Of a stretch of 64,000 bases of DNA, positions 16,648 through 25,252 are shown one piece after another. Every line of letters starts with the position of its first letter. Position 1 is the first letter of the stretch. The stretch is from NCBI GenBank assembly GCA_013298125.1, contig JAAFJP010000001.1, positions 62,001 through 126,000 of the forward strand, read 5' to 3'. The notes below the pieces were generated by a model. It saw only the letters and a list, made by a program, of their open reading frames with translations. It was not told the origin of the DNA and did not search any database. The position numbers were made by a program, and so were the translations under genes. Origin of the DNA: Cytophagales bacterium. GTDB taxonomy: Bacteria > Bacteroidota > Bacteroidia > Cytophagales > Spirosomataceae.

Positions 16648-16922
16648 TGAAATGTTATCTTTTAGACACGCACATTTTCCTTAATGCTTGGGGAAGACCT
16701 GAGAAAAATGGAAAGAAAATAACCAAGATAATTGATAGTGATTGCCCAAAATATCTTAGTGCTATCTCGTTGGTAGAAATTGCTCAATTGTTAGAGTCGA
16801 AGCCCAAGGAAGTAAAAATAAATATTCCTCTTGCAACTTTTTTTCATCAAGCAATGAGTGATTTACAAGTTCAGATTTTAGACATCACGCCTGAACACGC
16901 ACAACGATTCTATGAGATTTAG
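16647..16922 (+). pseudogene. PIN-domain toxin, 3'-truncated
   Basis: 91 residues of a VapC-like PIN ribonuclease, whose family length is about 130. The first acidic active-site motif is present (LLDTHIFLNAW) as is YLSAISLVEIAQLLE, where the second acidic residue sits. The reading frame stops right after ITPEHAQRFYEI, exactly before the region that normally carries the remaining catalytic aspartates (the DPFDRLLIA-type motif). A minus-strand gene ends 12 bases later, so the 3' part seems to have been lost. The toxin is probably inactive, although a short functional form cannot be ruled out. Confidence 0.7.
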
Positions 16923-16933
16923 ATGATAAATTT

Positions 16934-17884
16934 CTATTTTTTCTTCAAAAATACTTTAACTAATTTTACCGTCTCCTGTGGGTCTTCTTCCATCGGAGTA
17001 TGCCCCAAATCCTTGAAAATCACAATTGTATCATTAGGTAAATCGGCATGAAATTTCTCTGCAACGTCCAACGGAATTAGTCCATCTTCTTTGCCCCAAA
17101 TGATAAGCGTTGGCATTTTTAAAGTATTGATTTTCAAATATTTATCACTTTTAATGGATGTGTTCATTCTGTCCACGAATGCCTTTCTATTCCCTTCTCT
17201 ACTTGCCATATCGTAATATCTTTCAATCAGTTCGGGCGTAATTCTATCGTCATGGATATAGACGTTCTCCAAACTTTTTTTGATAATAGAATGTGGAAGG
17301 ATGTACTTAAAAAGGTTTTTAATCACAGGAATTCGGGCAGCTTGAAAAGCAATCGGAACGGATTTTGAAATCATCGGATAACCACCCGCATCCACCAAAA
17401 TCATCTTGCTCACACGCTCAGGATGAGCCAAAGCGTACACCCACGTAATGCCACCTCCCAAAGAATTTCCACCCAAAACACAGCGTTTAATGTTGAGTTT
17501 TGAAAGGAATTTTTCCATAAAGTCACTATAAAAATCCTGTGAATAGTCACCCGAAGGATTTGGTCCTGTTAGTCCGTAAGCAGGTAAATCCATGGTGATA
17601 ATTCGATGTTCATTTTTTAGCTCACTTACCCATCCTTCCCATGTATGTAGGCTCGCACCAGTGCCATGAATCAGCACAATCGGGAGTGAATCCGTTACTA
17701 AGCCTTGGTCTCTAAAATGGACTTGCATTCCATCAATTTCTACAAATTCAGATTCTGAATTGACATATTTTTTCTTCAATTCTTCAACTGAAACATCATC
17801 TTTCCAATTGAGAACAATGAAGCCAACAACGAGCAGCAGAATCAGCAACAATGTGTATTTCAAAAACTTTAAAATTGTTTTCAT
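16934..17884 (-). CDS. alpha/beta hydrolase, membrane-anchored or exported
   Basis: 316 residues from ATG 17884 (MKTILKFLKYTLLLILLLVVG, one N-terminal helix). The alpha/beta-hydrolase fold is shown by the oxyanion motif IHGTGASLHTWEGW, the nucleophile elbow GGNSLGGGITW, the acidic residue in IIWGKEDGLIPLD and the catalytic His in DLGHTPMEEDPQE. An in-frame start at 17950 lies inside the GH3 gene and is less likely. It starts 22 bases after the GH3 stop, so the two are co-transcribed. It could be an esterase acting on acylated sugars, but the substrate cannot be read from the sequence. Confidence 0.85.
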   Translation of the reverse strand: MKTILKFLKYTLLLILLLVVGFIVLNWKDDVSVEELKKKYVNSESEFVEIDGMQVHFRDQGLVTDSLPIVLIHGTGASLHTWEGWVSELKNEHRIITMDLPAYGLTGPNPSGDYSQDFYSDFMEKFLSKLNIKRCVLGGNSLGGGITWVYALAHPERVSKMILVDAGGYPMISKSVPIAFQAARIPVIKNLFKYILPHSIIKKSLENVYIHDDRITPELIERYYDMASREGNRKAFVDRMNTSIKSDKYLKINTLKMPTLIIWGKEDGLIPLDVAEKFHADLPNDTIVIFKDLGHTPMEEDPQETVKLVKVFLKKK

Positions 17885-17906
17885 GTAATTATTATTTATC
17901 AGTTCT

Positions 17907-19913
17907 CTATTTCTCATACCCCATCCCATCCCCAAACGTAAACAAAGCATACCCTTTTAGCTTCATAAATCCTGGTACGTCAGACTGATTTTCTAAGATA
18001 GCTTTCTGTGAAATTGGGGTCGTAAACGGCATTTTTCCTGTTGGATTAAAAGCTCCACTTACCACGTCCAAAATGGCATCAGTTGTTGTGCCAAAGGTCG
18101 CCAAAACTGTTTTTAAATTACCATTATCAATCTCTGAAATCATCCATGGACTTGTATAATTTATCACCACTACTGTTGGCTTTGTACTTGTTATTTCATT
18201 CACACGAGTCACATCAATTTTGTTTTTGGACAGACTCAAATCAATTGCGGCAGAAGTAGAATTGAATAAACTTCCACCATTAGGCGTAAGCCAAAGTATC
18301 ACAACATCAGCCTCCTCTTTGGTCGAAACAAATTCAAAATTCCAAGGATTATTTGCTGGTTTTACGACTGTAAATGGCGTTTTTGTTCTGCCATTATCGT
18401 AGTAAGATTCAAAATAAACCTTCTTTTTAGGAGCGATGGGAAGGGTTTTCACTTCATTTCTTAATAAAACGATAGATTTTCTCATGGCTAAATCTCCACG
18501 CTTTTGAAACTCAGCATTGCCCACAATTTTCTCTGCCTCCGCAACGTCCACGTAAGGGTTTTCAAAGAGATTAAGGGCAAATTTTTCTCTTAATAATCTT
18601 GCGACTGATTCATTGATTCGGGCTTCTGAAACCATCCCTTTTTTTACGGTTTCCAATAAAAGTGTCGGGTCGGCTGAACCTGAAAAGATATCTACGCCAC
18701 AGTCAATGGCTTTTTGATAACGTTCCAATATCGTTAAATTTTCAACGCCCCATGGCATCATTTCGATAGGTCCAGTATCTGAATTGATGATGCCTTTAAA
18801 ACCCATTTTTGTTCTCAATAAATCCTTGATGATGGCTTTGTTGTAGGCAAAAGCCAATTCTTCGTATTTCGTGCCAATCGGTTTTGCGTAATAAGGCATA
18901 ATGGACGATGTACCTGCATCAATTGCCGCTTGGAAAGGTTTGAGGTGATAGTCGAACATATTACCAGGATAATGCTGGTCTTTCCCCCAATCAAAATGTG
19001 GGTCATGCCCTTCCACTTGTGGACCTCCGCCTGGGAAATGTTTGGTGGTGAGAGCAACAGATTTTTCGCCCAAGTTTATTCCTTGAAAACCCAAAACAAC
19101 CTCACGAGTCATGTCTGCCACTAAGTTGGCATCTTCTCCAAAAGTGCCTTCAATTCGTTGCCAGCGGGGTTCAGTGGCTAAATCCGCCATGTATTGATAG
19201 CCTTTTCGGAGTCCAATTGCCGCCCATTCTTGGCGAGCAATATCCGCAAATTCACGGGTTAATTTCAAATCTCGCATGGCAGCTAAACCTAATTCACCAG
19301 GCCATTTTGAGAAAACCGTTGTGCCAACGCTGAGTCCGATAGAAGCATCAACGGTGATGTGATTTCGTGGATTGGAAGCAATGATAGCAGGGATTCCCAA
19401 GCGTGAATTTTCGCAAAGAGCTTGCAAATTATTCGCCCATTCTGCCAAAATTTTAGCGGAAGTATTGGCACGTAAAATGAAATGTCGTAAATGATTTTTT
19501 GTTATGCCTTTGGTCGTGCCAGCGGCTGATAGCATGGGGTAGGGGAGAGGTTTTTTAGAAAACATATTCATACTCTGAACAAGGTCTTCTTCATTAAATC
19601 CACTCGTAATTTCAGCTTTGGGGGCATTGGGTTGGAAAGAAAAATCACCAGCCAAACGAGAGGTACTGATGAGCATAAAACCCACTTTCTCCTCAATGGT
19701 CATTTTAGCAACTAAATCCTTTACCCGTGTTTCAATCGGTAAACGCCAGTCTTCGTATTTATCAATTTTCCCGTTTTGATTTAGGTCTTTGAACTCTAAG
19801 TTGTTCTTTTTCAGAATTTTAGCGGTTCGATAACCTAATTTGGGTTGGATGGGCTTTTGAGCAAATGTACTTGTGAAAGTTAATACTGATAAAAGTAAAA
19901 GGAGTAATTTCAT
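17907..19913 (-). CDS. glycoside hydrolase family 3 enzyme, secreted
   Basis: 668 residues with a signal peptide (MKLLLLLLSVLTFTSTFAQ). An EF-hand-like calcium loop follows (DLNQNGKIDKYEDWRL), common in exo-acting GH3 enzymes of this phylum. The TIM-barrel domain shows FGEDANLVADMTREVV and TKHFPGGGPQVEGHDPH (substrate-binding KH motif), with the predicted nucleophile Asp in GFKGIINSDTGPI. The C-terminal alpha/beta sandwich begins around KSIVLLRNEVKTLPI. Domain order and length match beta-glucosidases/beta-xylosidases of GH3; the exact specificity is not visible. Together with the hydrolase downstream it forms a two-gene operon. Confidence 0.9.
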   Translation of the reverse strand: MKLLLLLLSVLTFTSTFAQKPIQPKLGYRTAKILKKNNLEFKDLNQNGKIDKYEDWRLPIETRVKDLVAKMTIEEKVGFMLISTSRLAGDFSFQPNAPKAEITSGFNEEDLVQSMNMFSKKPLPYPMLSAAGTTKGITKNHLRHFILRANTSAKILAEWANNLQALCENSRLGIPAIIASNPRNHITVDASIGLSVGTTVFSKWPGELGLAAMRDLKLTREFADIARQEWAAIGLRKGYQYMADLATEPRWQRIEGTFGEDANLVADMTREVVLGFQGINLGEKSVALTTKHFPGGGPQVEGHDPHFDWGKDQHYPGNMFDYHLKPFQAAIDAGTSSIMPYYAKPIGTKYEELAFAYNKAIIKDLLRTKMGFKGIINSDTGPIEMMPWGVENLTILERYQKAIDCGVDIFSGSADPTLLLETVKKGMVSEARINESVARLLREKFALNLFENPYVDVAEAEKIVGNAEFQKRGDLAMRKSIVLLRNEVKTLPIAPKKKVYFESYYDNGRTKTPFTVVKPANNPWNFEFVSTKEEADVVILWLTPNGGSLFNSTSAAIDLSLSKNKIDVTRVNEITSTKPTVVVINYTSPWMISEIDNGNLKTVLATFGTTTDAILDVVSGAFNPTGKMPFTTPISQKAILENQSDVPGFMKLKGYALFTFGDGMGYEK

Positions 19914-19916
19914 GGT

Positions 19917-19957
19917 TTCAATCTTTTGTTTCGGATGATTTCTTACAAAAGATTGAA
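19917..19957 (-). promoter_or_regulatory. 13-bp perfect inverted repeat in the GH3 leader
   Basis: TTCAATCTTTTGT and ACAAAAGATTGAA face each other across 15 bases, starting 4 bases from the GH3 start codon. It could be an operator or an mRNA hairpin that blocks translation; there is no T-run in the right place for a terminator of the gene upstream. Confidence 0.5.
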
Positions 19958-19976
19958 AAGGGTTTATCTTACTGAT

Positions 19977-20621
19977 TTAACGTAAAATATCACCTATTGA
20001 AGAATGAACCTGTGGCAAATATCCAGCCTTAAAAGTCTCCACATAACTTAGTGGTGTCAAAACCTCTACTTCTTGGTTTTGTACAAATTCTAAGACTTTC
20101 GTATAACCACTAAAAGACCATTCGTAAAGATTTTGTTGAAACCATAAATAGGCTTTTGAAGAATCATCTATTGTGACAAAAGTTCCATCGGGTAGAGTTG
20201 TAAGATTTGCTTTAAAAGTCTTTTGAAAACCATTTTCGTTTAATCTTTCTTGGTGAATTAGAGCATCAATCGCATCAATTTTAGCATCTTTTGCTAAACC
20301 ATATCGCTCACCATTTGCCAATAACCAAAGACTTTTGAAATGCTTAAAATCTGAATTTCTACAAAAACCACAAGGGCGATGTCCCGCCGCAAATGCCGTG
20401 GCTTCGTCCAAGAAAAATAACTCCGTCCAACGGTTTGGAGTCATTACTTTCCTTTGGAAATTTTTGTATTTCAACTCGCAAGTTATCCAATATTTTACCG
20501 CATGATTTCTGACAATTTCCTTGTGTGCATTGTGTATTACGCCTCGATTGCCTGTCCATGTGCCTCGCTCGGGAGTAGCGATTATCGTGCTGAAAGGGCT
20601 TATTCTGTTTTGTAGGGGCAT
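19977..20621 (-). CDS. hypothetical protein of the HRPCxxC type
   Basis: 214 residues, no signal peptide. Recognisable pattern: TPERGTWTGNRGVIHNAHKEIVR near the start, WITCELKYKNFQRKVMTPNRWTELFFLDEATAFAAGHRPCGFCR in the middle, and FVTIDDSSKAYLWFQ later. The HRPCGFC stretch looks like half of a metal site (Ada-like), and the same block occurs in a widespread but uncharacterised bacterial family. I do not know its function. It is on the same strand as the signalling block downstream but separated by a 127-base spacer with an inverted repeat. Confidence 0.6.
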   Translation of the reverse strand: MPLQNRISPFSTIIATPERGTWTGNRGVIHNAHKEIVRNHAVKYWITCELKYKNFQRKVMTPNRWTELFFLDEATAFAAGHRPCGFCRNSDFKHFKSLWLLANGERYGLAKDAKIDAIDALIHQERLNENGFQKTFKANLTTLPDGTFVTIDDSSKAYLWFQQNLYEWSFSGYTKVLEFVQNQEVEVLTPLSYVETFKAGYLPQVHSSIGDILR

Positions 20622-20650
20622 ATATTTCTTAGCATTATCGAATAAGTTTT

Positions 20651-20733
20651 AATTTTCAATGGTCAATGCACAATTTACAAGTGTCTTGACCAAATAAAGT
20701 CGGAGTGCTAATCACTTGAACATTGAAAATTAA
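20651..20733. repeat. inverted repeat TAATTTTCAATG
   Basis: Perfect 12-bp arms TAATTTTCAATG and CATTGAAAATTA enclose about 59 bases between the HRPCxxC gene and the cyclase gene. The same A/T-rich sequence type occurs at 9728-9772. Confidence 0.5.
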
Positions 20734-20748
20734 TAATAAAAACATTTT

Positions 20749-21789
20749 CTAATCCATCACCTCATAGACCAACATTGGCAAAGCCTTATTCTTCAAAGTA
20801 ACCTCCCCCACTTTTTTACAATTAAAGGATTCTTTCACTTTATGATACGCATTTTCATTGATGATGATTTGTCCTGCATCAGCGGCAGTTTGTAGTCTTT
20901 GGGCAGTGTTTACGACATCGCCAATCACGGTATAATCCAAACGTCGAAGGTTAGCCGAACCAATATTTCCCGAAATCATTTCGCCCGAATTTAAACCAAT
21001 GGATAACTGGGGCGTAAAAGGCACAGGATGAGCCGTTTGGGGCATTTCTTCAATCTGTTTTCTGACTGCCAAACAGGCATCAATGGCACGGTCTAAATGA
21101 TATTCGTCTCTGAAAATTGCCATGACAGCATCGCCCATAAATTTATCAATATATCCACCCTGAGCAATAATTTCTTTTACTATTACGTCAAAATAATTGT
21201 TCAATAACTTCACTACGGCATCGGGCGTTTCGTTTTCAGAAATAGCCGTAAACCCACAAATATCAATAAAAACTACGGTAGCTTCTACGGTTTCATTGAC
21301 CATAATCGACGATTCAAACTCACGACTTCCCATAAAACTCAGTACCGTTTTGTCCACGTACATCCTCAGAATATCATTCTCTTTGATAGCTTTTAGTGTT
21401 TCTCTGATTTGATTTACTTGTAAAATAGTGCGTTCAATCGTTACTGATAAATCATCGAAATTGACGGGTTTTGTTACGAAATCAAACGCTCCACGGTTCA
21501 TGGCAATACGGATATTTTCCATGTCGCCATACGCCGAAATAATCACCGATTTGATGAGTGGAGAAGATTCATTCAGATGACTCAACAAGGTCAGACCGTC
21601 CATTTCGGGCATATTGATGTCACTCAGAACGATGTCAATTTCTGGATTTTGTTGAATTTTATCTAAGGCTTCTTTTCCGTTAAGAGCAAAAAAGAACTCG
21701 TATTTTTGTTCTCGTATTTTTTGACGAAATTTTTGCTTAATGAGCATTTCCAAATCTGGCTCGTCATCAACTACTAATATCTTTGTCAT
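20749..21789 (-). CDS. response regulator fused to class III adenylate cyclase
   Basis: 346 residues. Receiver domain 1-125 with the phosphoacceptor Asp57 (VLSDINMPEMDG), acidic pair VVDDEPD and switch residues IISAYGD and VTKPV. A short linker, then a class III nucleotidyl cyclase domain (about 165-345): metal-binding Asp residues in VVFIDICGFTAIS and KFMGDAVMAIF, and DYTVIGDVVNTAQRLQ. The Lys before FMGD and the DYTVIGD segment fit an adenylate rather than guanylate cyclase. Output is therefore probably cAMP. It is the last gene of a kinase-regulator-regulator operon and starts 1 base after the single-domain regulator's stop. The Crp/Fnr genes in this window could be readers, but they lack an obvious cAMP site. 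Confidence 0.9.
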   Translation of the reverse strand: MTKILVVDDEPDLEMLIKQKFRQKIREQKYEFFFALNGKEALDKIQQNPEIDIVLSDINMPEMDGLTLLSHLNESSPLIKSVIISAYGDMENIRIAMNRGAFDFVTKPVNFDDLSVTIERTILQVNQIRETLKAIKENDILRMYVDKTVLSFMGSREFESSIMVNETVEATVVFIDICGFTAISENETPDAVVKLLNNYFDVIVKEIIAQGGYIDKFMGDAVMAIFRDEYHLDRAIDACLAVRKQIEEMPQTAHPVPFTPQLSIGLNSGEMISGNIGSANLRRLDYTVIGDVVNTAQRLQTAADAGQIIINENAYHKVKESFNCKKVGEVTLKNKALPMLVYEVMD

Positions 21790-21790
21790 A

Positions 21791-22165
21791 TTAATTCAGC
21801 TTCAATTTTTCTTTAAGTAGTTTAAAATCAACGGGTTTGTTCAAAAAATCATCTGCCCCCAATTCTTTGGCACGATTAAAATTTTCATCATCTCCATACG
21901 CCGTAATCATCATCACGATTGGAGGAGGAGGTTTTGGATAACCTTCTTTGATGTGGCGTAAAAGCTCCAATCCACTCATGCCAGGCATATTGATGTCCGA
22001 CAAAATGAGGACGGCTTCTTGCTGATTTTCTTGCAAATAAGCCAAGGCTTGTTCACCCGAAAAAGCGAAAACCAATTCCACGATTTTTTCTCTAATTTCT
22101 TTTCTGAAACGTTGTTCAAATAGGGTTTGGATGTCTGTTTCATCATCCACGACTAATATTTTCAT
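21791..22165 (-). CDS. single-domain response regulator (CheY-like)
   Basis: 124 residues, a receiver domain only: VVDDETD acidic pocket, phosphoacceptor Asp57 in LILSDINMPGMSG, MMITAYGD and FLNKPVDF switch residues. Without an output domain it may compete for phosphate or act in a phosphorelay between the kinase upstream and the receiver-cyclase downstream. It overlaps the kinase gene by four bases (ATGA). Confidence 0.92.
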   Translation of the reverse strand: MKILVVDDETDIQTLFEQRFRKEIREKIVELVFAFSGEQALAYLQENQQEAVLILSDINMPGMSGLELLRHIKEGYPKPPPPIVMMITAYGDDENFNRAKELGADDFLNKPVDFKLLKEKLKLN

Positions 22166-24426
22166 GCGGTTTGTTGGGGTAAAATTATGGTAAATTCTGT
22201 ATAATCTCCTTCTTTTGATTCAACTTTCAATTCTCCACCATGTCCTTTCGTAACAATATCATAACTCAAAGACAAACCTAAACCTGTACCTTCGCCTGTG
22301 GGTTTTGTGGTAAAAAATGGTTGAAAAATCTTAGCTTTCACAGCTTCTGGCATTCCTGTACCGTTGTCTTTTATCGAGACAATTATTTGATTATCAACAG
22401 ATCTTGTACTTACAACAACCTGTGGTTTAAAACTTACGTCTGTTTCTCTACTTTCTTTCTGTCTTTTACCAACGGCATAAAAAGCATTGTTAATCAAATT
22501 CAAAAATACTCGTCCAACATCCTGCGAAATTACTTTTATTTGCGGTAAATTCTCTTCAAATTCCATTTTAAAATCAGCATTGAAGCTCTTGTCTTTCGCT
22601 CTTAGTCCATGGTAAGACAGTCTCAAATATTCGTCCGCAAGGGCATTAATATCTGTCAATTCCTTTACGCCTGTGCTTGTACGAGAGTGTTCGAGCATAC
22701 CCTTCACGATGCTACTCGCTCGCTTGCCGTGGTGCGTAATTTTTTCAAGATTTTGTGAAATATCAGCCATTAATTCATCTTCCAATCCTTCGTCTCTATC
22801 ACCCTTCTCCTTGCTTCTTTCATCCTTTAATTCTTCAATCAACTCCACACTCATTTCTGAGAAATTATTGACAAAGTTCAAAGGATTCTGAATCTCGTGA
22901 GCAATGCCTGCCGTCAGTTCACCCAAAGAAGCCAATTTCTCGGATTGAATTAATTGGTTTTGAGTAACTTTCAGGTTTTCCAAAGACTGATTCAATTCGG
23001 CAGTCCGTTCATTTACCTGTCTTTCTAAATACTCATTTTGAGTTGATAGAATTTGCTGTTTTTCTCCTGATAATTTTTCAATTTCTTCTAATTTTTGACT
23101 TAATGAAATATTGGTTTTGACAAATTCTTTGGCAAGACTAAATGAGATTGCACCTGATACTGAAAGTTGTGGACCAACGAAAAATAGAATAAAAAAGATT
23201 GGTAGTAGTATTGCATCAAAGGCACTATTATTATTTGAACTATTAGGATTAAAAACAGCAAAGTAAACTCCCAAACTAATAAGAAATATTACGAAAATAG
23301 CTATGAAAATGACAACTGCATTTCGCATAACAACGCCACTTGCTGTTTTATTTTTTATGGATTTCCATATCAAAAATATATAATTTAAAATAAGTAAACC
23401 ATAAGCAACAAAAAGATAGTAGGATGGAATTTTTTGAACAAAAAGTAATATGTTAAGTATAATAAATGAGATAATAATTACCCAAAATAATAACTTTTTA
23501 GCGTATTGCAAAAATTCATAAATCGCATTGAATAATATAATGTGAGCTGTTATCAAGAAAATACTTCTGATAATATCAATATTTGTAAATTTTTGAAAAT
23601 CATCGTAAACATATCCTCCTCTCAGTAAACACAAGTAAAAACCAAATAATACCATTGCTATGCTCATTGAGCGATTGTATTTTTTACTTCTGAAATATTG
23701 GTGAAAGAAAAAATGAATGAAAGCCATCATAAAGAATAACCCTGCACAAATTCCAGTTGCCAAAGCGTATGTTGTTTCTTTCGAAAGTATTTTTTCTACA
23801 AATCCATCTAATTTTAAGATTCTGATGTTGAATGGAAAAAATTTATCTTGATAATGGTCTATTTCCCTTTGTGGCGTAAATAAAAAACGTACCGCTAAGG
23901 TTTGCTCTCCAGGAGTATTGAAAGTGAAAGAATAAGGTAATCTAATTTTGAAATATTTTGTTTTTGCCTTTTGTGGGTCTAAGTCAATTTGCCCAATTTC
24001 ATGAAGCAATTTTCCGTTTAAGTAAATTTCAGCCGCTCCTGTAATTGATACAGTAAAAACATAAGGCTTTCCAACTAATGAAGAATCGATAAAAATCTTC
24101 TTTCTGAACCAAGCAATATAGTTTTTTTCTTTTGAAGGATAATTATTAAATGATTTATCAGTAGAAGTCGTATCCCATTTAGAATCATCAAAATTTGAAT
24201 TTGCGAAGTCTGGTTTATCCTCATACTTTACTTTCCACCCACGATAAATCAAGATTCCATCTTTGGGAATACTGTCAATCTTATAAACATTAAATTCTCC
24301 TCTATTATACTTTGAGGCATAAATTCGTTGAGCCTTCAATTTCTTCTTGGCTTCGGGCGAAAGTTTCGTTTGTCCAAAAGCAAGGCTGGTTAATAAACAG
24401 AGGCAAATGGTTTTTAATAATCTCAT
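22162..24426 (-). CDS. hybrid-free sensor histidine kinase with 7TMR-DISM-like sensor
   Basis: 754 residues. Signal peptide (MRLLKTICLCLLTSLAFGQ), an extracytoplasmic jelly-roll domain (about 60-200; FTVSITGAAEIYLNGKLLHEIG resembles carbohydrate-binding folds), then seven membrane helices (about 215-430), the 7TMR-DISM layout. A coiled coil (SLSQKLEEIEKLSGEKQQ, ERTAELNQSLENLKVTQ) leads to the H box with His510 (GIAHEIQNPLNF), and N, G1, F and G2 boxes follow (NLINNAFYAV, DNGTGMP, FQPFFTTKP, GTGLGLSLS). There is no receiver domain. Its partners are the two regulators downstream. The catalytic part is nearly identical to that of the kinase at 25253. Confidence 0.9.
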   Translation of the reverse strand: MRLLKTICLCLLTSLAFGQTKLSPEAKKKLKAQRIYASKYNRGEFNVYKIDSIPKDGILIYRGWKVKYEDKPDFANSNFDDSKWDTTSTDKSFNNYPSKEKNYIAWFRKKIFIDSSLVGKPYVFTVSITGAAEIYLNGKLLHEIGQIDLDPQKAKTKYFKIRLPYSFTFNTPGEQTLAVRFLFTPQREIDHYQDKFFPFNIRILKLDGFVEKILSKETTYALATGICAGLFFMMAFIHFFFHQYFRSKKYNRSMSIAMVLFGFYLCLLRGGYVYDDFQKFTNIDIIRSIFLITAHIILFNAIYEFLQYAKKLLFWVIIISFIILNILLFVQKIPSYYLFVAYGLLILNYIFLIWKSIKNKTASGVVMRNAVVIFIAIFVIFLISLGVYFAVFNPNSSNNNSAFDAILLPIFFILFFVGPQLSVSGAISFSLAKEFVKTNISLSQKLEEIEKLSGEKQQILSTQNEYLERQVNERTAELNQSLENLKVTQNQLIQSEKLASLGELTAGIAHEIQNPLNFVNNFSEMSVELIEELKDERSKEKGDRDEGLEDELMADISQNLEKITHHGKRASSIVKGMLEHSRTSTGVKELTDINALADEYLRLSYHGLRAKDKSFNADFKMEFEENLPQIKVISQDVGRVFLNLINNAFYAVGKRQKESRETDVSFKPQVVVSTRSVDNQIIVSIKDNGTGMPEAVKAKIFQPFFTTKPTGEGTGLGLSLSYDIVTKGHGGELKVESKEGDYTEFTIILPQQTA

Positions 24427-24514
24427 ATTTTAGATGTTTTGGATAGGTAATGGGATGTCAAGGGAATTTAATTATAAAATTTGAATATATTTGTAAAAAA
24501 TAATTTAAAGAGCC

Positions 24515-24718
24515 ATGAAAACAGCAACTAAAAATACTGATTTGCCTTTCTTCAAAAAGTTTAAAACCTACTCAGCCGCAGAAATTATCGCTGCTGGTGG
24601 TACAACTGCGTTTGCAAGATTAACAGGGCATAATCCTAAAAAAGCATTCAAATTAAAGGGAGAACCACTTTCAGAAGAACAATTTGAGGCGGCTTTGTTA
24701 GACCTTCAAAGAAAATGA
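24515..24718 (+). CDS. putative antitoxin of a PIN pair
   Basis: 67 residues: MKTATKNTDLPFFKKF, TYSAAEIIAAGGTTAFARL and LSEEQFEAALLDLQRK. Its stop overlaps the start of the PIN gene by four bases (ATGA), the usual antitoxin-toxin coupling. A TATATTTG box (24486-24493) is a plausible -7 element although no clear -33 TTTG stands before it. The start region shares GCCATGAAAACAGCAAC with the antitoxin at 16507, although the rest of the two proteins differs. Confidence 0.65.
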   Translation: MKTATKNTDLPFFKKFKTYSAAEIIAAGGTTAFARLTGHNPKKAFKLKGEPLSEEQFEAALLDLQRK

Positions 24719-25192
24719 ATTTACTCTTCGACACTAACATCCTAATTTTTATCAATCGGACAAAAGATGAGGATAAAATTAGAGATTTTCTGAACCCTAA
24801 AAATAACGAAATCTATATTTCTTATGCTTCCATTGCGGAAGTAGAATCATTTGCTTTGCAAAATAATTGGAGTAAGAATAAAATTCAAAGACTCAGTTAT
24901 TTTATTGATGAAGTTCGAACTATACAAATTGATGATTTACTTCTAAAAACCTACGTGGACATTGATGCTTTTTCACAAAGAAAGCACCCCAATTTTAGCA
25001 GTTATTCATTCGATACCCCAAGAAATATGGGTAAACATGACCTGTGGACGGTTCGCCGCTGCGATAGCTGCAACAGCTTCACTATTGAATCTAACTTTGG
25101 TAACAACCGACCAAGATTTCAACCATTTGAACGACGAGTTTTTAGAAGTTCGATACATTGAACCAACCGAAATTCGGAAATATCTTTTATAG
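24715..25192 (+). pseudogene. PIN-domain toxin, frameshifted
   Basis: VapC-like PIN ribonuclease with the frame broken after residue 111. The first part (MNLLFDTNILIFINR, YISYASIAEVESFAL, FDTPRNMGKHDLW) is in frame with the start. The rest (ATASLLNLTLVTTDQDFNHL to the end YIEPTEIRKYLL) continues one frame off and ends at 25192. Removing 16 bases, ACGGTTCGCCGCTGCG at 25048-25063, would give DLW-IAATAS, exactly the usual PIN sequence, so an insertion of 16 bp is the simplest explanation. All catalytic acids are present across the two frames. The product as it stands should be inactive. Confidence 0.8.
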
Positions 25193-25252
25193 GTTAAATT
25201 TCTCAAAAATTGAACTTTTAGAATCAAATTTGTAAAGTAGTTTTTCCAGCCT

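Noticed and set aside
24962-25192. A separate small gene overlapping the PIN toxin
   Set aside because: Its latter part is the missing C-terminal half of the PIN domain, so it is the shifted part of one broken gene.
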